Of a DNA stretch of 64,000 nt, positions 11,701 to 24,300 are shown in pieces. Location: the NCBI GenBank assembly GCA_921293015.1, contig OV121086.1:36393194-36457193 (forward strand). The letters run 5' to 3'. The notes under the pieces are model-generated. The model was not told the DNA's origin, did no database searches, and saw only the letters and a program-made list of their open reading frames with translations. Both the position numbers and the translations under genes were made by a program. Every line of letters starts with the position of its first letter. The first letter of the stretch is position 1. The DNA is from Phorcus lineatus (taxonomy: Eukaryota; Mollusca; Gastropoda; Trochida; Trochidae).

Positions 11701-13582
11701 TCTTTGATTCTAAGTCATTTTACCAGCTGCTTCTTACAAGCAATACCAGGGATTCCAGTGAAGGTAATCAATTGATAGAAGAAGAATCTCAAATGAATAT
11801 ACTCAGGACGAAAAACCCAGCAAGTTGCATACGATTATGAAAGGCTCTTCAGTCAGAGCCCCTTGACCAAGATGTTTCTCAACACATCATCTAAGCTTAG
11901 TAAACTGCATTTCTACAGTTCAAATTTAAAATTCTAAAAGGTTAACAAGAGACATCAGAAGATGACTTATCCAACCCGTCTATAATAATTTGTAATAATT
12001 ATTTCTTTAATCATAGATAAATTTCTAATAACCATTGAGTGGAGATTGAGAAATTTAAAATGAGCAGTTTTTACTTCTGCTCAAGAACTGAAGCTATTCT
12101 TGAACAGAGTTGAATTTCATTTTCTCCTTCTTTCGAAGGAAACTGAAACAATGTTTTTTTCAAAACTCTGAAATATCAAAAATCACCAGTGAAGTAGTTT
12201 GGTGACATTCATGCACATTTTCAGAGAGACATGGTGAGCAGTTTTTTAGTTCTACTCTGGATACTAAGTTATCAGTGTACAGAGTCCAAATTCAACACGT
12301 TTACAATGAAATAAAAACAAAATTTGCAGAACTCTGAAAATATCAAAGGGGATAATACCAGTTGGATGATAAAATAATTCTACAAAGTTAAGTCATACAT
12401 CTAAAATATAAAAAATCGTTCATAAGAAAGCAGATTTATAAGGGAAAAACAATCAGATTACTTACATATGGGTTATCTTCGATTTCCTGCAAAGCTTTGA
12501 TTTCCCTGAAGATACAAGTTACATTCTTTTGATATAAAAGATTACATAAAATATTGATATTCATCATATATTTCAGGACCTTCAAGGAAAGCATGTTAAA
12601 TCAATATTAATATCGTAAGTCCTCATGTGGTGAAACAAAAATTTAAATTTAACAAAAAAGTTTGACATCTTTTTTCAATGTGATCTTCTTGATTTTTTGC
12701 TCTGTAAGGTTCTTTTGATAAAAGTTTTTCTTGAGTCAGGTAAAATTGTAAATCTCAAATTATACCTGAAATCAGCATGGAAATCAATAAAGAAAGACTT
12801 TTGGTGATATTTCTTTTATAACTTCTCTAATTGAAATTCAAAATCTAAAGGGTCTAATGTTCATGTACTTTCTGAGAACCATAGCTGCAGTTTCTCTTTT
12901 GTCAACAATACAAAACCGTAGGGTCAGGAAAATGTTTGCTTGATCAATAAGCGATGAAACAACAATTACTGATCAACAAGTAATAACAAAACCCTCTCTT
13001 TCGTCACCTGAGAGCAGTGTTCGGTATGCCATCATCCAAATTTCGCAAAGGCACCTTCTTCAGTGCTACCACCTCACCACTCTGAAAAGTACAATTATGA
13101 ATAAAAACACTGCTAACAAAACAAACAAAAATCTATATAACATTGATCTGTTCTACATCACTGTATATATCTTTGAATTTGAATTATGATTTGACGTATA
13201 TCTAACATCTGTTTGTAAATCTGTATAATTGAAGTTGTATTGGAGCGGCCTTAAAATAAACTCTTCGGAGCTTGTTGGCCAATCCGTTCATGTATTATTT
13301 CATGAATAAAATATGGTGAAATCATCTGTTCTACATTCAACTATTAATCATATCAAAACTACTATACAAGCCACATATTGAACTAGATTGTATTGTGGAC
13401 AGTAACATGTTCCCCTGCTGGAATATGTTTTCAACAAAAATTACCCAGTTGCTGATATAAATATCATCAGACCGTACCTCAATGTGTTTTGCTTTATGGA
13501 CAATCCCATGAGCCCCTTCTCCTATCCTCCCCAGGATGGTGTACTGCTCCATGACGCTGCAAAAGATGTCATTTTGGTCCAT
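5794..13582 (-). CDS. CDK20: Cyclin-dependent kinase 20 (CDK20/CCRK), 10 exons
   Basis: Serine/threonine kinase of the CDK family, known to act in the cilium, in Hedgehog signalling and in cell-cycle control. Exons in transcript order: 13478-13582, 13008-13081, 12466-12505, 9837-10025, 8927-9048, 8495-8557, 8093-8144, 7134-7205, 6305-6460, 5794-5985. All introns are GT-AG and all phases close. Translation from the second Met (13552, [18 protein letters not shown]) gives 344 residues, close to the 346 of human CDK20. The first Met at 13582 adds ten residues and also has a good start context. Visible motifs: glycine loop [10 protein letters not shown]33 in VALKKV; catalytic D127 in [10 protein letters not shown] (split by an intron after HR); DFG at 145-147; T-loop [17 protein letters not shown], with Ser161 where human has Thr; [20 protein letters not shown]; and a C-terminal tail ELPIPQR...[13 protein letters not shown] that is specific to CDK20. 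It runs divergently from the gene beginning at 15335. Confidence 0.96.
7057..7111 (+). repeat. fragment of the CAGTCTGATTAAAA MITE
   Basis: In CDK20 intron 8, 'gccaatattttgatactgttattcctcggaac...' matches the right half of the palindromic MITE at 24739-24879 ('gtcaatattttgaaacttttattcctcggaac...'). Only one arm is recognisable, and it is diverged. Confidence 0.55.
7354..7821 (-). mobile_element. TTAA-flanked MITE, copy B
   Basis: Flanked by TTAA at 7350-7353 and 7822-7825, with inverted ends GAGCCACTCCGTGA and CGGAGTGGCTC. It lies in CDK20 intron 7 (between exons at 8093-8144 and 7134-7205). On the minus strand it keeps the short shared ORF beginning [20 protein letters not shown] and ending in a stop after about 37 codons. 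Confidence 0.8.
10150..11430. repeat. possible element with inverted TATATTACCCATA ends
   Basis: Within CDK20 intron 3, TATATTACCCATA (about 10150) and its reverse complement TATGGGTAATATA (about 11415) bracket about 1.27 kb that has no counterpart in the gene. The right end abuts a near-perfect hairpin at 11431-11572, which reuses the 'gtggatattt' word seen near the left end. ORFs inside are short and unrecognised. This is probably a non-autonomous DNA element, but no target duplication is confirmed. Confidence 0.4.
11431..11572. repeat. near-perfect 65-bp-arm palindrome
   Basis: The left arm 11431-11494 (gaataaccaactcggtac...) is the reverse complement, with few mismatches, of the right arm 11507-11572 (...ttggttattc), around a loop of about 12 bases. 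Both arms carry the word GTGATTACGGGAAATATCCA or its complement. It sits in CDK20 intron 3, so it would form a long hairpin in the pre-mRNA. Confidence 0.8.
12058..12365. repeat. old ~170-bp duplication in CDK20 intron 3
   Basis: 'tgagcagtttttacttctgctc ... aactctgaaatatcaaaaatcaccagt' recurs about 170 bp later as 'tgagcagttttttagttctactc ... aactctgaaaatatcaaaggggataataccagt'. It is clearly a diverged tandem copy and non-coding. Confidence 0.5.
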
Positions 13583-13737
13583 GCTCTTACTCGGTCAGAT
13601 AAATTTTATGAGTTACAAAAACTGGTTGAATACCACCGCTGGTCGAATTCTCCCGCTTTTGCCCTAGATTCTAATCAGACTGAAAATTATAGTAGGCCTA
13701 CAGTTACCATTGGAAATCTACACACAACGAATAGCAC

Positions 13738-14509
13738 CCAGTCCGGCCGCTAGCCAGTTCGGCAGCTGTATATCTTACCTGTTTCTTCCGCCGGTAAATC
13801 CAGTCCGGCCACCGATTATATATTATATGAGCGCGTTATGTAACCTTGTTTCCAAAAAATTGATGTGAATGGAAAACCATATGAAGCAAATTTTTCATAT
13901 ATTTCAGAGCTCAAGTGTTATGAAAGCCGTGACATCATTAAGAAGCGATAGAAAGTTGTTTTTCCTTGATTTAATAAAACATTCATCTCTGAATTATTCT
14001 TACTTGTGTTGTTTTTACTAATTGCATTGAGATGACACAAGATGGTTAACAGTGTTAATCCTTTTGTAGTGAGATATTCCGTTAATCGTTGTGTATTACT
14101 ACGACAGGAATAACTCAGATGTTCCTTAGGAACATGACCAAAGGGTTTGCCACCTTTGACGACTGGAGATGTTATGCGTGTTCCCTTGTTGCCACCATAC
14201 CCGCCCTTCTAGTCACTGAAACTGTCACCTAACTTGCCCTCCATACGGATCCTGTTTCACCCCTAACCACATCACCCATCACCAGACCTGAACCTCTAAA
14301 AGGAAAGCATTATTACAAACATGATATATATCCGGTATTTCTATATATCCCCTACTTTTGTTTATTAATAAACTCAATACAATATATAACAATAGATTTG
14401 TTCTCTTTACTTGTCGGATTTTACCAATTTCCTGTGGCGGACGAACTGGGTTATAGATTAGCAGCCCAACTGGATTTTGAGCGGCCCAACTGGCTAGCGG
14501 CCGGACCGG
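13738..14509. mobile_element. TIR element upstream of CDK20
   Basis: About 770 bp bounded by inverted ends: GTCCGGCCGCTAGCCAGTT at the left (about 13741-13759) and its complement AACTGGCTAGCGGCCGGAC at the right (about 14488-14506). Further copies of the GTCCGGCC / AACTGG words occur just inside each end, so the termini have sub-repeats. No transposase ORF is seen; the open frames inside are short and repeat-derived. It lies about 150 bp upstream of the CDK20 start, so it may carry or disrupt promoter sequence. A target duplication could not be settled by eye. Confidence 0.65.
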
Positions 14510-15222
14510 ATGTATCCCCATACAACATGCACTCTACCTTTCATAAAATTACAAAGATTTTTTATTCATAATGATAGTCGAAAAATATGTGTATATTGCC
14601 ATGGGGAAAATCTATAAATTAGTATAATGAACTTATGGAATGTTTTGTTTACATAATTTTTGCGCCTTTGATCGGATCTCTTACTCAGATAAGATGTTCT
14701 ATAATGATATTCAGTCAATTTGTCTAAATAACATCAGGAAGCCCGATTATAAACGCACATGATAACACAAAACTTACAAACTCAACCTATTTAAGAATAA
14801 TTCTTCCCATTTCAGTCAGGCATTAGCAACATGACGCTTTCGATATTCTATTTCCGGCGAGATAAGAAGTTAAATTTTAGAGTTATCTCCCGATGGATTG
14901 ATTTTATTAGTGCTTCAAATTGGTATATTTAATTTCATTGCCATATTATGGCATATATCATGGGGTTAAATCTTTCTTGAGTGGAATACTTATTGGTGGG
15001 GACAGAGGTGTAAGTGAAACAAAGTTAAGCTAAATATACTTTGATAGATGAAGTCATTTTTTAACAAATGAATAGTGCAAATTTTCTTAGTTTTAACTAA
15101 ACATTGCATGAATAATTTTGCTGTAAAGAGGGGAACAAGATATGTAGATAAGCACAAATGAAGTTCTTCACCAAAATAATTGCTATTCTGAGGTGCATAC
15201 ATGAAAGATACATGTGCATGTA

Positions 15223-15247
15223 TGACGTCACAAATGTAATGACGTCA
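15223..15247. promoter_or_regulatory. tandem CRE palindromes (TGACGTCA x2)
   Basis: Two perfect TGACGTCA sites at 15223-15230 and 15240-15247, start to start 17 bp, lie about 90-110 bp upstream of the ATG of the 12-exon gene and about 1.6 kb from the CDK20 start on the other strand. This is the consensus site of CREB/ATF factors. No clear TATA box is seen nearby. Confidence 0.6.
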
Positions 15248-15334
15248 CAGACAAGGAATCACGAATGGATCGGCATGTTGAAGATTTGACAAAGCAGATG
15301 TAGGGGAATGGTAGCTGACCGCCTTTAGATAAGA

Positions 15335-18300
15335 ATGAGGCCCGCATGCCCAACCCCCGTGACGATGGTTGAGGAGGACACGGGCAAACTCCGCACGGGG
15401 AGGGGGCTTCAACCCCCACTTGCTCAGACTAGAACCCGAGTCAGCAAGGTAAAAATAAATTAATTTCGTTCTCTTGTTAACCTACTTTTTAATAGTTAAG
15501 AAGTACAATTGAAATTATTCTGTATAACTTACAATGACACGTTTTTGTATGTTTGCCTACATATTCATTTTCAATGGGTTAACACGATTTTAATTTCTTA
15601 AAAGAGTAAATGTCATTTCATGCTGGTTAAACTTCACGGAACCATAATAACAATAATTTCTATTATAATTTAATAGAGTCCATTCAACCGAAAAACCTTT
15701 ATTTCGATTTCAGAAGATTGACAGGGTAAATCTTAATATATAATTGTTTCTTTTTATCACAAACTAAGTAAATAGAAATTATGTTCATTGCAATTCTTTT
15801 TCATAACTTCAGGATTCCTAACATTTCGCATTTGTTATTACCTTGATAGTCCTTTTTTACATGGATTCAGGATTAAAAGTCAAAGGGCTAACACGAAATC
15901 AATACGTTCATAGTAAATTTTATTTTACGTTCAATTCCTTCACACAAAGTATATGGGTATTATATTTTCCATTTAAGAAAATAATTCATGACTTTATCGT
16001 TCCTTATAGAGCAAATCGGTCAAATTAATCATATTTGACACCTAAAAAATCGTGAGACATATACAATACGTCTTTATAAATGTTATGATATATTTGATTG
16101 TGTACAACTTCTTATCATCAGAATACAACTATATGGCGAATAATCAATAATAGTTTAATGTTTTTTTAGTATGATTTCCCATAAACATTTTGCAAATGCA
16201 TACATGCAGAAAGTCTTTTGCACTACCCCGAGATCAGAGGTAAATACAGTATCTATATTAACCAGCACATTGGTGAGAGTCAGTGATCACATGGAATGGT
16301 CAGAAAATATCAACTTCGAAGAACAATTCAGGAAGCATAACTTACTGTCATAACTTGGCGGTTATTCGAGTGGAAGGAAATCTAAAAACATTAGATCAAC
16401 AGTTCTAGATTGTGTTTTTATCCTAACAAAAACTAATGATCTAATTTTAACTACATTGATGGAGAGCCTATTGAAAGATAAAAGAAACTAGGATTTATAC
16501 ATGCCGAACCAAGACGTTCCCTTCGTTTCTTTATTTTCACATATCACAAACATTTTTCTTAGATAAATAGTTTCCTTTACACGATACAATACCTAACCTC
16601 CTTTTGGTAATTGAACAGTATGATTTTGTTCTTTATTTGGAATTTAAACATCGATTTAAAAAAATGTAAACGTCTTGTTCAGGGATTCACATGCCGCCGC
16701 GCTTCCGTCCACGAAATGACAAACAGACAAGGGACTCTGTCCCCGTCAACCGATCTTAGGGGAACGACGATCTTCAAGAAACGGACCCACAGGGAACTCG
16801 TTAGTTTCATAGCTGCCCCTAGAAACCCAACATGTACACACCGACTCGGCGAGGTAAGATATACTTATATTTCCTTTGAAAATAGAATTTTCATTCACGA
16901 GTCAACGTGAGTCAATGACTAGGCAACTTGGCCAAATGTTTTATTCATCAGTTATATGAGCTTTTTTCATATTTATTTTATGCACATACATGTAGCATAG
17001 AGTCAATTTAGTCAAGAGTCTATTTCAAAGTTAGGTTTAATCCATAAATTCGTTTAATCATTTATTTGAGCCTTGCCGATGACAGTAGTGGCACACACGA
17101 TTATCATATGACTAATCATTTTAAGCTATCATGAATGAAAACGGTACAATATCGACGGTAAAAATATTTTCTTTTGATAAAGAATTTTAACATACTGGAA
17201 ATTGTATCACACATCACATTGTCTTTATTTCTACACATAGACGTCCAGGAGCATGGCCCGTGAATATATATACCCTTACCTCCTACGTCAGGGGACGCTA
17301 TTGGAGGGTGAAGGGGAACGGGGGGAGGGGCACGAGAACTTTCATCGTCTCAACGTTACAGGCCGGAACCCCGTCCTCAGCGATAGCAACGATTGGAGGA
17401 GACCAGTGAGTTCAAGGAACAATATTCTTAAAGCTCTCTTGGTGCAAAGATAGTCGTAGGCCAGTGCTATTGTATGAACTAAGAGCTTCGAAAATACAGG
17501 TCAAGCTATTTGCATTGACCGTTTTCTTTTGTCAGTGGTTTATTTTGTTCACCGTTATCAGTTGGACGCATGTTTCAAACTTGAGAAAATTTGAAGCGCT
17601 TAAAACCTAATATGTTTAAGTATGTATTTTTAGAAGAATAGTATTATCAACTTAAATCATGTTCAAATAAATTTACGATTTGTCCTTAATTAAAAAAAAC
17701 AAGCAATATGTAAATTTTAAAAAAAAGGAAATGTGATATCAAAAATGAATTTTTATATATACGGAGTCCTGATCCTTTTGATGAAATTCAATACTTCCAA
17801 TTCGTTTTTATCAACATATATTGCCAGCTTCCAATCGAGTTCCCAACAAAAGCAGTTTCGACCGAGCATCAGTTTCAGCCTATACCCCCACCCCTCGGGA
17901 AAAGTCGGAAAACTTTGCCCATTAGGTCTCTCAACGTCGGTGGTCTTGGGCTCCCATACCGCGCAGAGCAGCAGCAACCAAAGGGCAAGGTGGGTTTCAG
18001 CTTTAATCGCATACTGTGATAGTTGGGGGATAAATAGGGTCTTTATTCTGAGGCGAATATTGGATTTTCATGTTTTCGTTTGGGGAGTGTTTTTTGTTTT
18101 CATATTTTTCGTCTATTGTTTGGGGGGGGGGGGGGGGGGGGGGGTTGTCCTTTGTGTGTTAATTACAACTTACAATTTGATAAACAATCAACCCTATACA
18201 GATTCTTAATATTTTTGTGTCAGCAAATTTCTGAATATATCATAAGTTCTATGCCCAATACTTCGGTGTGTAGAGAATGAAAACAGAGACAGTATATACA

Positions 18301-21300
18301 AATAAGAGAGTGATGGGCCTCTTTCATTTAATAGTCAGTGCCTATAATTATCTTGTCCATGGAAGTGCGAAAATGCATACACCTGCAGCAATGAAAGAGT
18401 ATGCTTTTGTCATCCGACATTCGCTGCTATTGCCTTGCGTATGAAGTTGGTTGTCTCATAAAGAGTCGTATTTTATTTGGAAATATCCATTGAGAAAAAT
18501 CTGGAGTATTTGAATTTGAACGGCTTATGGGTCATGTAGCAAAGTGTTTTAACAATAGTTCAACCGGATTCGTGATATTTAAGGGAAAAAAAACCTTTTT
18601 TCATGAGATAAAGGGTCATTACTAATCTAAAGTTTGAATCGGCATTTTCACCTTGCATTATAATTATCGTAATCATTGGATCAGATTTTCAGGAGCAACT
18701 TTGAAGAACATTGTCATGTCCTAAATAAAAATATGAATATCATTTGTTTTTCAATCCATACTGCTACCGATTAAAGTATTGAATTTGATTGTATCAAAAT
18801 TGATATTTGCCAACCGTGAGCATGTATCGAGGATTACGTTATCAAGCCATTGTTTAGAACTTCCTATCAATATCCGAATTTGGCTTACCCGCTTTAAAAC
18901 GTCAAACCATAGATTACCAATTGAAACTGGTCGATGGAATAAATTTGATAAAAACAAAAGAATTTGTAAACTTTGTAATATTTCCAGCGGTGACGAATTC
19001 CATTTCCTTTTGGTCTGCCCCTTTCTATTACAATAAAGAAATAAATACTTACCTTTATATTATTGTAAATATCCTTCAGTTGAAAAGTACATCTCTCTAA
19101 TGAAAACAACTCATAAACCCCTTTTATTAAAATTGGCTAAATTCGTTAAAGAAGGGGTGTGTTGTTTTTGATATTTATATCTAACTGTACGTCTTATAAT
19201 TTCATTTTGTGTATATCTACAATTAATACAGTAAGGTTACATACTTCTATACTATCTGATTGTTCTCTATGTGACTAATGTGAATTATGAGAAATAAAAT
19301 TCTGTTCTGTTCTGTTCTGTTTATAAGATTTTTTTATTATATCATTATTGTTTTTACCTTTTTAAAAAAATTATAGGATTACAAGCCTGGGCGGATAGTG
19401 AACACATCGTTTGACTGTTTCCGCTGTGAGAACCGGATGTCGGCTCACGACGACCATCAGTGGTTCGAATCCATCCTTACGGCATCCCGGGGGAGAGGCA
19501 TCAAGAGGATGGATACCGCGAAGGAAATGAAAAGGCCAGTGGGAAGAAAGTATTCCAAAGGTATAAAAGCATTTCTCTCTGTCATTACCTTTTACGTACG
19601 CTTCATTGATATAATAATGCAGTGAGGTATTTTATGTGCGCTTACTCCACTTATGATTTTGAGTTTGTAGCTATTTCATAATGATATTTAATTAGTTTGT
19701 TATCAAATTTCCACATTGAATTCATAATCATGTCATTTATGTTTTTAATTCTCACAGCAATATTGTTTCCATCATTTCAATACCACATTTGGAAGTGTTT
19801 TACCATACGACAGTGGTTTTGATAACAAATGTTGAACACATTTGAATTGAGCCCAAAGATTACGGTACAACCGTCTGTCAAGATTTCTATTTTTTCATGA
19901 GAAATACTTGACATTATACTTAATTTCTAGTACCAAAACCATACGTTTTGACACTGACAAACATTCTTCAAATGATGAAGTCATACGTAATCTTATCACC
20001 GATTTTGTTCAATAAAGATGAGATATCGAGAGCCCTGTTCCCGCGGTATTGGAGCAAGGAGTGTTTGAGCCCAGATCTCAAGCCTCAGGGTCGAACACCA
20101 GACACCCGACCCGTGACCCAAACCCCAGACACAATATCAGGTCCTTGGAGGGTGGGCAACACTCGCTCTGACTCAATGGAAGGAATGACCTTTACCAGGG
20201 AGAACCTTAAGGGATTCTGTGGAGGTCATGCGAGGACAAAGTGCAAACCCGGAAGTAAACATGGTGCTCGCTTAGCCCCGTTGAAACACTTTTATTCAGG
20301 TGTGAATGGACCATCATTCTCTTTCTACTAATCAATAACAAATTCACGTCCAGTTACATGCCTTCTCCGAAGTTTTCACCAACATTTGTCAACCAGTGTT
20401 ATGATTGAATTAAGCAAAAAAAGGGGAAACTGTTCATTTAAGCAAAGAAACATGGAAAATCTGGATATCAAACTTCATTTCATATTTTTAAATGCGGCTT
20501 GAGAAGTTAGAATAATAAGGTTTCATCTTTTATGAAAATTAATCCTCCAAAGTTGTAACGACTGTACAGAACGTTATATCGAGGGATATAGATTTTCTTA
20601 TGAAAAAGACCGTAGTCCCTTTCACCAACATATAACGAACCCATTAAACTTTCGATTGTGAACACAAGTTTACCGTTGGATTAAATTGTACTTGTAGATA
20701 CACACATCGGTCTGAACATCACGACATGCGGGGACATCTGGTGTCATGACGCAGATGTCTGCACTGACAGCTGCTCACCAGGAAGAATGGAACATGAGAA
20801 ATCTGACTTTCTGAGTCGGAATGTGTCTAGAATCTCACATAATGGGAAGACGTCACGACTCTCTAACCAGTCCAGGGATGGATACCAGACATTATCATCA
20901 GGGTTTGAGTTCATGATGAGATTCCATTGTGACACTTCTGATGATGTTTTCTATGAGCTCCACGAGGAGGAGAGTAATCACTGTACTGATCCGGCTGGGT
21001 TGGCAACTGTCAAAGTTGCCTGTTCACTGACATCAAATGAAATCCAAAGGTTAGATGGGTCTCGTTGTGCAGATGCACAGGGACAGGATGAGGAACACTT
21101 GGTGGACAATGGTGAAAAGAGCTGCAGTGTGACCAACACCAGTCCTTCCTGCTGCTATAGTCAGACTTCAGATTCCCAAGATGTCCTGGAAAGCAGATGT
21201 AGTCCGGCACGTCGACCCAGCCATTTGAAGAGCTATAGTGTCTTGAGTGCTAATTTATCATACAGTAGGTCCTCAACAAGGTCAGTTAGTAATGCTGATG

Positions 21301-24300
21301 TAAGACCATCAAATTTCAAAAGTCAATTAAACTGTAACACATCTGCTGTAGATCAGTTCCCAAAGTTTGAGGTCAAGGGAAAGAAAGTAGCAACTGTAAT
21401 TAATGCAAAAGATGTACGTGGCTCCCTTTATAGGGATCTTAAGGAGCAACATCTTGCAAATGAAGACCTAGTTGAATCACCCAGGTGTAATGGCCATTTG
21501 GAAGTTGATGCTGTAAGTGTACCTACTGAGACTGCCTGTGAAGATGAAGATCAGAAATATGAATCCTATGAGCTTAACAGGAGACGGATCGATCTGCAGT
21601 TTGATGATGAGGAAGACGAGAACGAAGCAGAGGAGGAGCAGCAGCTGTTTGAGGAAGAACATGATGCAAAACTCTTTAGTAAGATCTGTGAAGGACAACT
21701 CACTAGAAATAAGTACGACCAAACATATCCAGGTAAATATTTAACTGGAGCAACCAATTATTGGTTGATCGGTAAAACTTTTATCTGAAAATAACTATAA
21801 TTTGGAATTTTACCTAATGATAAACAACGATTTGACTTCGCACATATATTTGTGACATATTTTTCTGTTGTCTTTTCTAGATCTTCCAAAGCCGATTGGT
21901 CGCTATTTCTGTTATGTTCCAATCGTGGATAAGCGTTACAACAGATGGAAAAGACGAAAGCCTAAAAAACGCAAACGTGCTCAGATGAAGATCCGACAAC
22001 AAACAATGAAGACTTTAAGCAGTGCCTCAGATGAAAGTGCAGTCCTTGATGGAAGAGAGTCCAAGAGGTCAAAGCGTAGCAAGAAACATTCACAAAAGTC
22101 CAAAGGCAAGAAGAGCAGACAGATTTCAAGTAATGAGAGCAGAGGGCCAACTCCAAGAGAACATCAACAAGATAAGGAACAGGATCTTTCTGATTTTTTG
22201 ACAGAGCCCGAGTATCAGCCAGTTTTTGACCAGTCAAATTTAGCAGATGATGCACAGTTTCCTAACAGCACTGAGGCCAACACAAACACAAGCAAGAGCA
22301 GCTTGACTTCAAGTGGATCTCGATCCAGCAACAATCTTCTTAAACTTGAGAGTTATGTGTCTCCGAGTCCAATAACTCTCATTGACATACAGGATCAGGA
22401 GTGCTCAAGTGAACCTTCAGGTTACGAAGTCCAAAACACCCCTGAAGATAATTTCATGCCAGAACTCATTGTTGCCAAGACGAGAGCTCGAAGTAGGGTT
22501 GCATCTATTCCTTCGAAGAAATGTCCAAGAACTCAAAAGAGCTTACTTTCCCTGAGCCTCCGTGGACCATCTGTTGAAAAAGGTTTGCAATTCTATATAA
22601 AAAGTTCAAATTGTACATCAAACTTCATTCATAGAGATATTAGAGATGATTTTAAGCAGGTAAGTTAGCTTCTTCTTCAGTGTGAGAAAACATGCAAGTA
22701 TAAGGCATAACCATTTATAGTTTGAATACCTAACCTTGAACTTTAGTATATAGTTATGAACCTTCCAAGCCATATCCATTATGCAACGCCAATCTCATTC
22801 AAATGAGTTCATATTATGATGATATTGCATCTGTTCCAGAGTTTCAAACAACAGACCCAATGAAAGCGCTTCCCCGCACTGGAGGTCGTCTCCCCTTGAT
22901 CGGCACACAGCGCTCAATTCTTGCTCGCAGCTCTGAAAATATGCTCTCCTGTGTACCAGGTGACACCTCCTACGTGTCTGGCGTAGAGAGGAGACTCGGA
23001 TGGATAAAGAGAGGAATCTTGCAGAAAACAAGGTTTGTTCTTTATTCATTAAATTCATTCTCTCAACACCATTTAGAGGGTGGCATGAACTTTTGTTCAA
23101 AAAATTTTTCCCATTAAATAATTCATGTCCCGATTGTTAGTCATTAAGATTAGAAATTTATTGTCAAATTATATGGTAATGGACTGAATACATGCAAGTG
23201 TTATAATCCTCCAAGAACTTTGAGAACTTTTACGGTCCTTCGACAAAGGATACCTTCAAGAAGCAACTTCAGATCACATGAATATTGGTTTATGTATCAT
23301 ATATATAGTATACGGCCAATATCTGGCATGTATCCAGTATGTGGTACTAGAACATGTTTCTTTAAAGGAAGCTTTGTTCACCAAAGATTTGACTGATGTC
23401 AAGGTTGTGCTTACTTCTGAACTGTACCTAACAAAATATTCTACGTATCAATCTTAACATTCTCTCCAATCTCACCAGCAACCAGTCCATTACTTCCCTG
23501 CCAAGAACCGACCTTAAGCTTGATGCAGAGAAGTACACAATCACAGAGTCACGTAAGACTTGCAATTCAAGGACGGGGTCGACAAAAGGCAACGCCAAGA
23601 GCAGAAGCGGAATCCCTCGAAACACCAAAGCATCAACCGCAGAGAAGTTTGCCCCAATTGTTCGTGGTAAAAAGAAGATAGGTTCGTCCAAGAAGAAGCG
23701 TCATGAGACGCGAAGTGAGTTTGAAAATCATACTATAAACCTAAATACTGGAGTAATAACTAGATTTAGGTTCCAAGGGCATGGTATCCCATCTGATGCA
23801 TTGCAAAGATTTATGTGGTAATCATATTTCATATATCAAAGACTGAAAATGTATACATGTTATTGATACATAACTCTAAGTCACATGGTGACAAATCTGT
23901 TGAAAGATGTTCGACATTATGTGTGAATTGCTCAATTTTCTTAATTCATTGAGTTAAAGATGGCTTCTAAGAAGTTTAGAACGGAAGTTCTTATGATTGA
24001 GAAAATAAGTTATATACAGTAATCCCTACAACTCATGTTCATGAAGACAAATCTTGCCAAATATCTGGAATCATCAATTTCACTTGTATCATCAAATGAA
24101 CCAACTTCCTCTGTCTGACATGGAGAAATTACAAATGAATCTGATAATAAACATTATTTTCAATTTGAATGTGTACAGAATCTGACGTGCAGGATACAAT
24201 GACAGTATACATGGCTGATGAAGAGGATGAGGATTGTGACGACTCCCCGACCTTCACCTTGAAGGATCTCCTGTCAACCCTTCCAGACTCAGATTCGTCT

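Noticed and set aside
14279-14521. 80-codon minus-strand ORF with repeated NPVRPP-like words
   Set aside because: The repeats are translations of the terminal sub-repeats of the TIR element.
17733-18209. 158-codon plus-strand ORF
   Set aside because: It overlaps the real exon 17828-17989 in another frame and runs through a poly-G tract.
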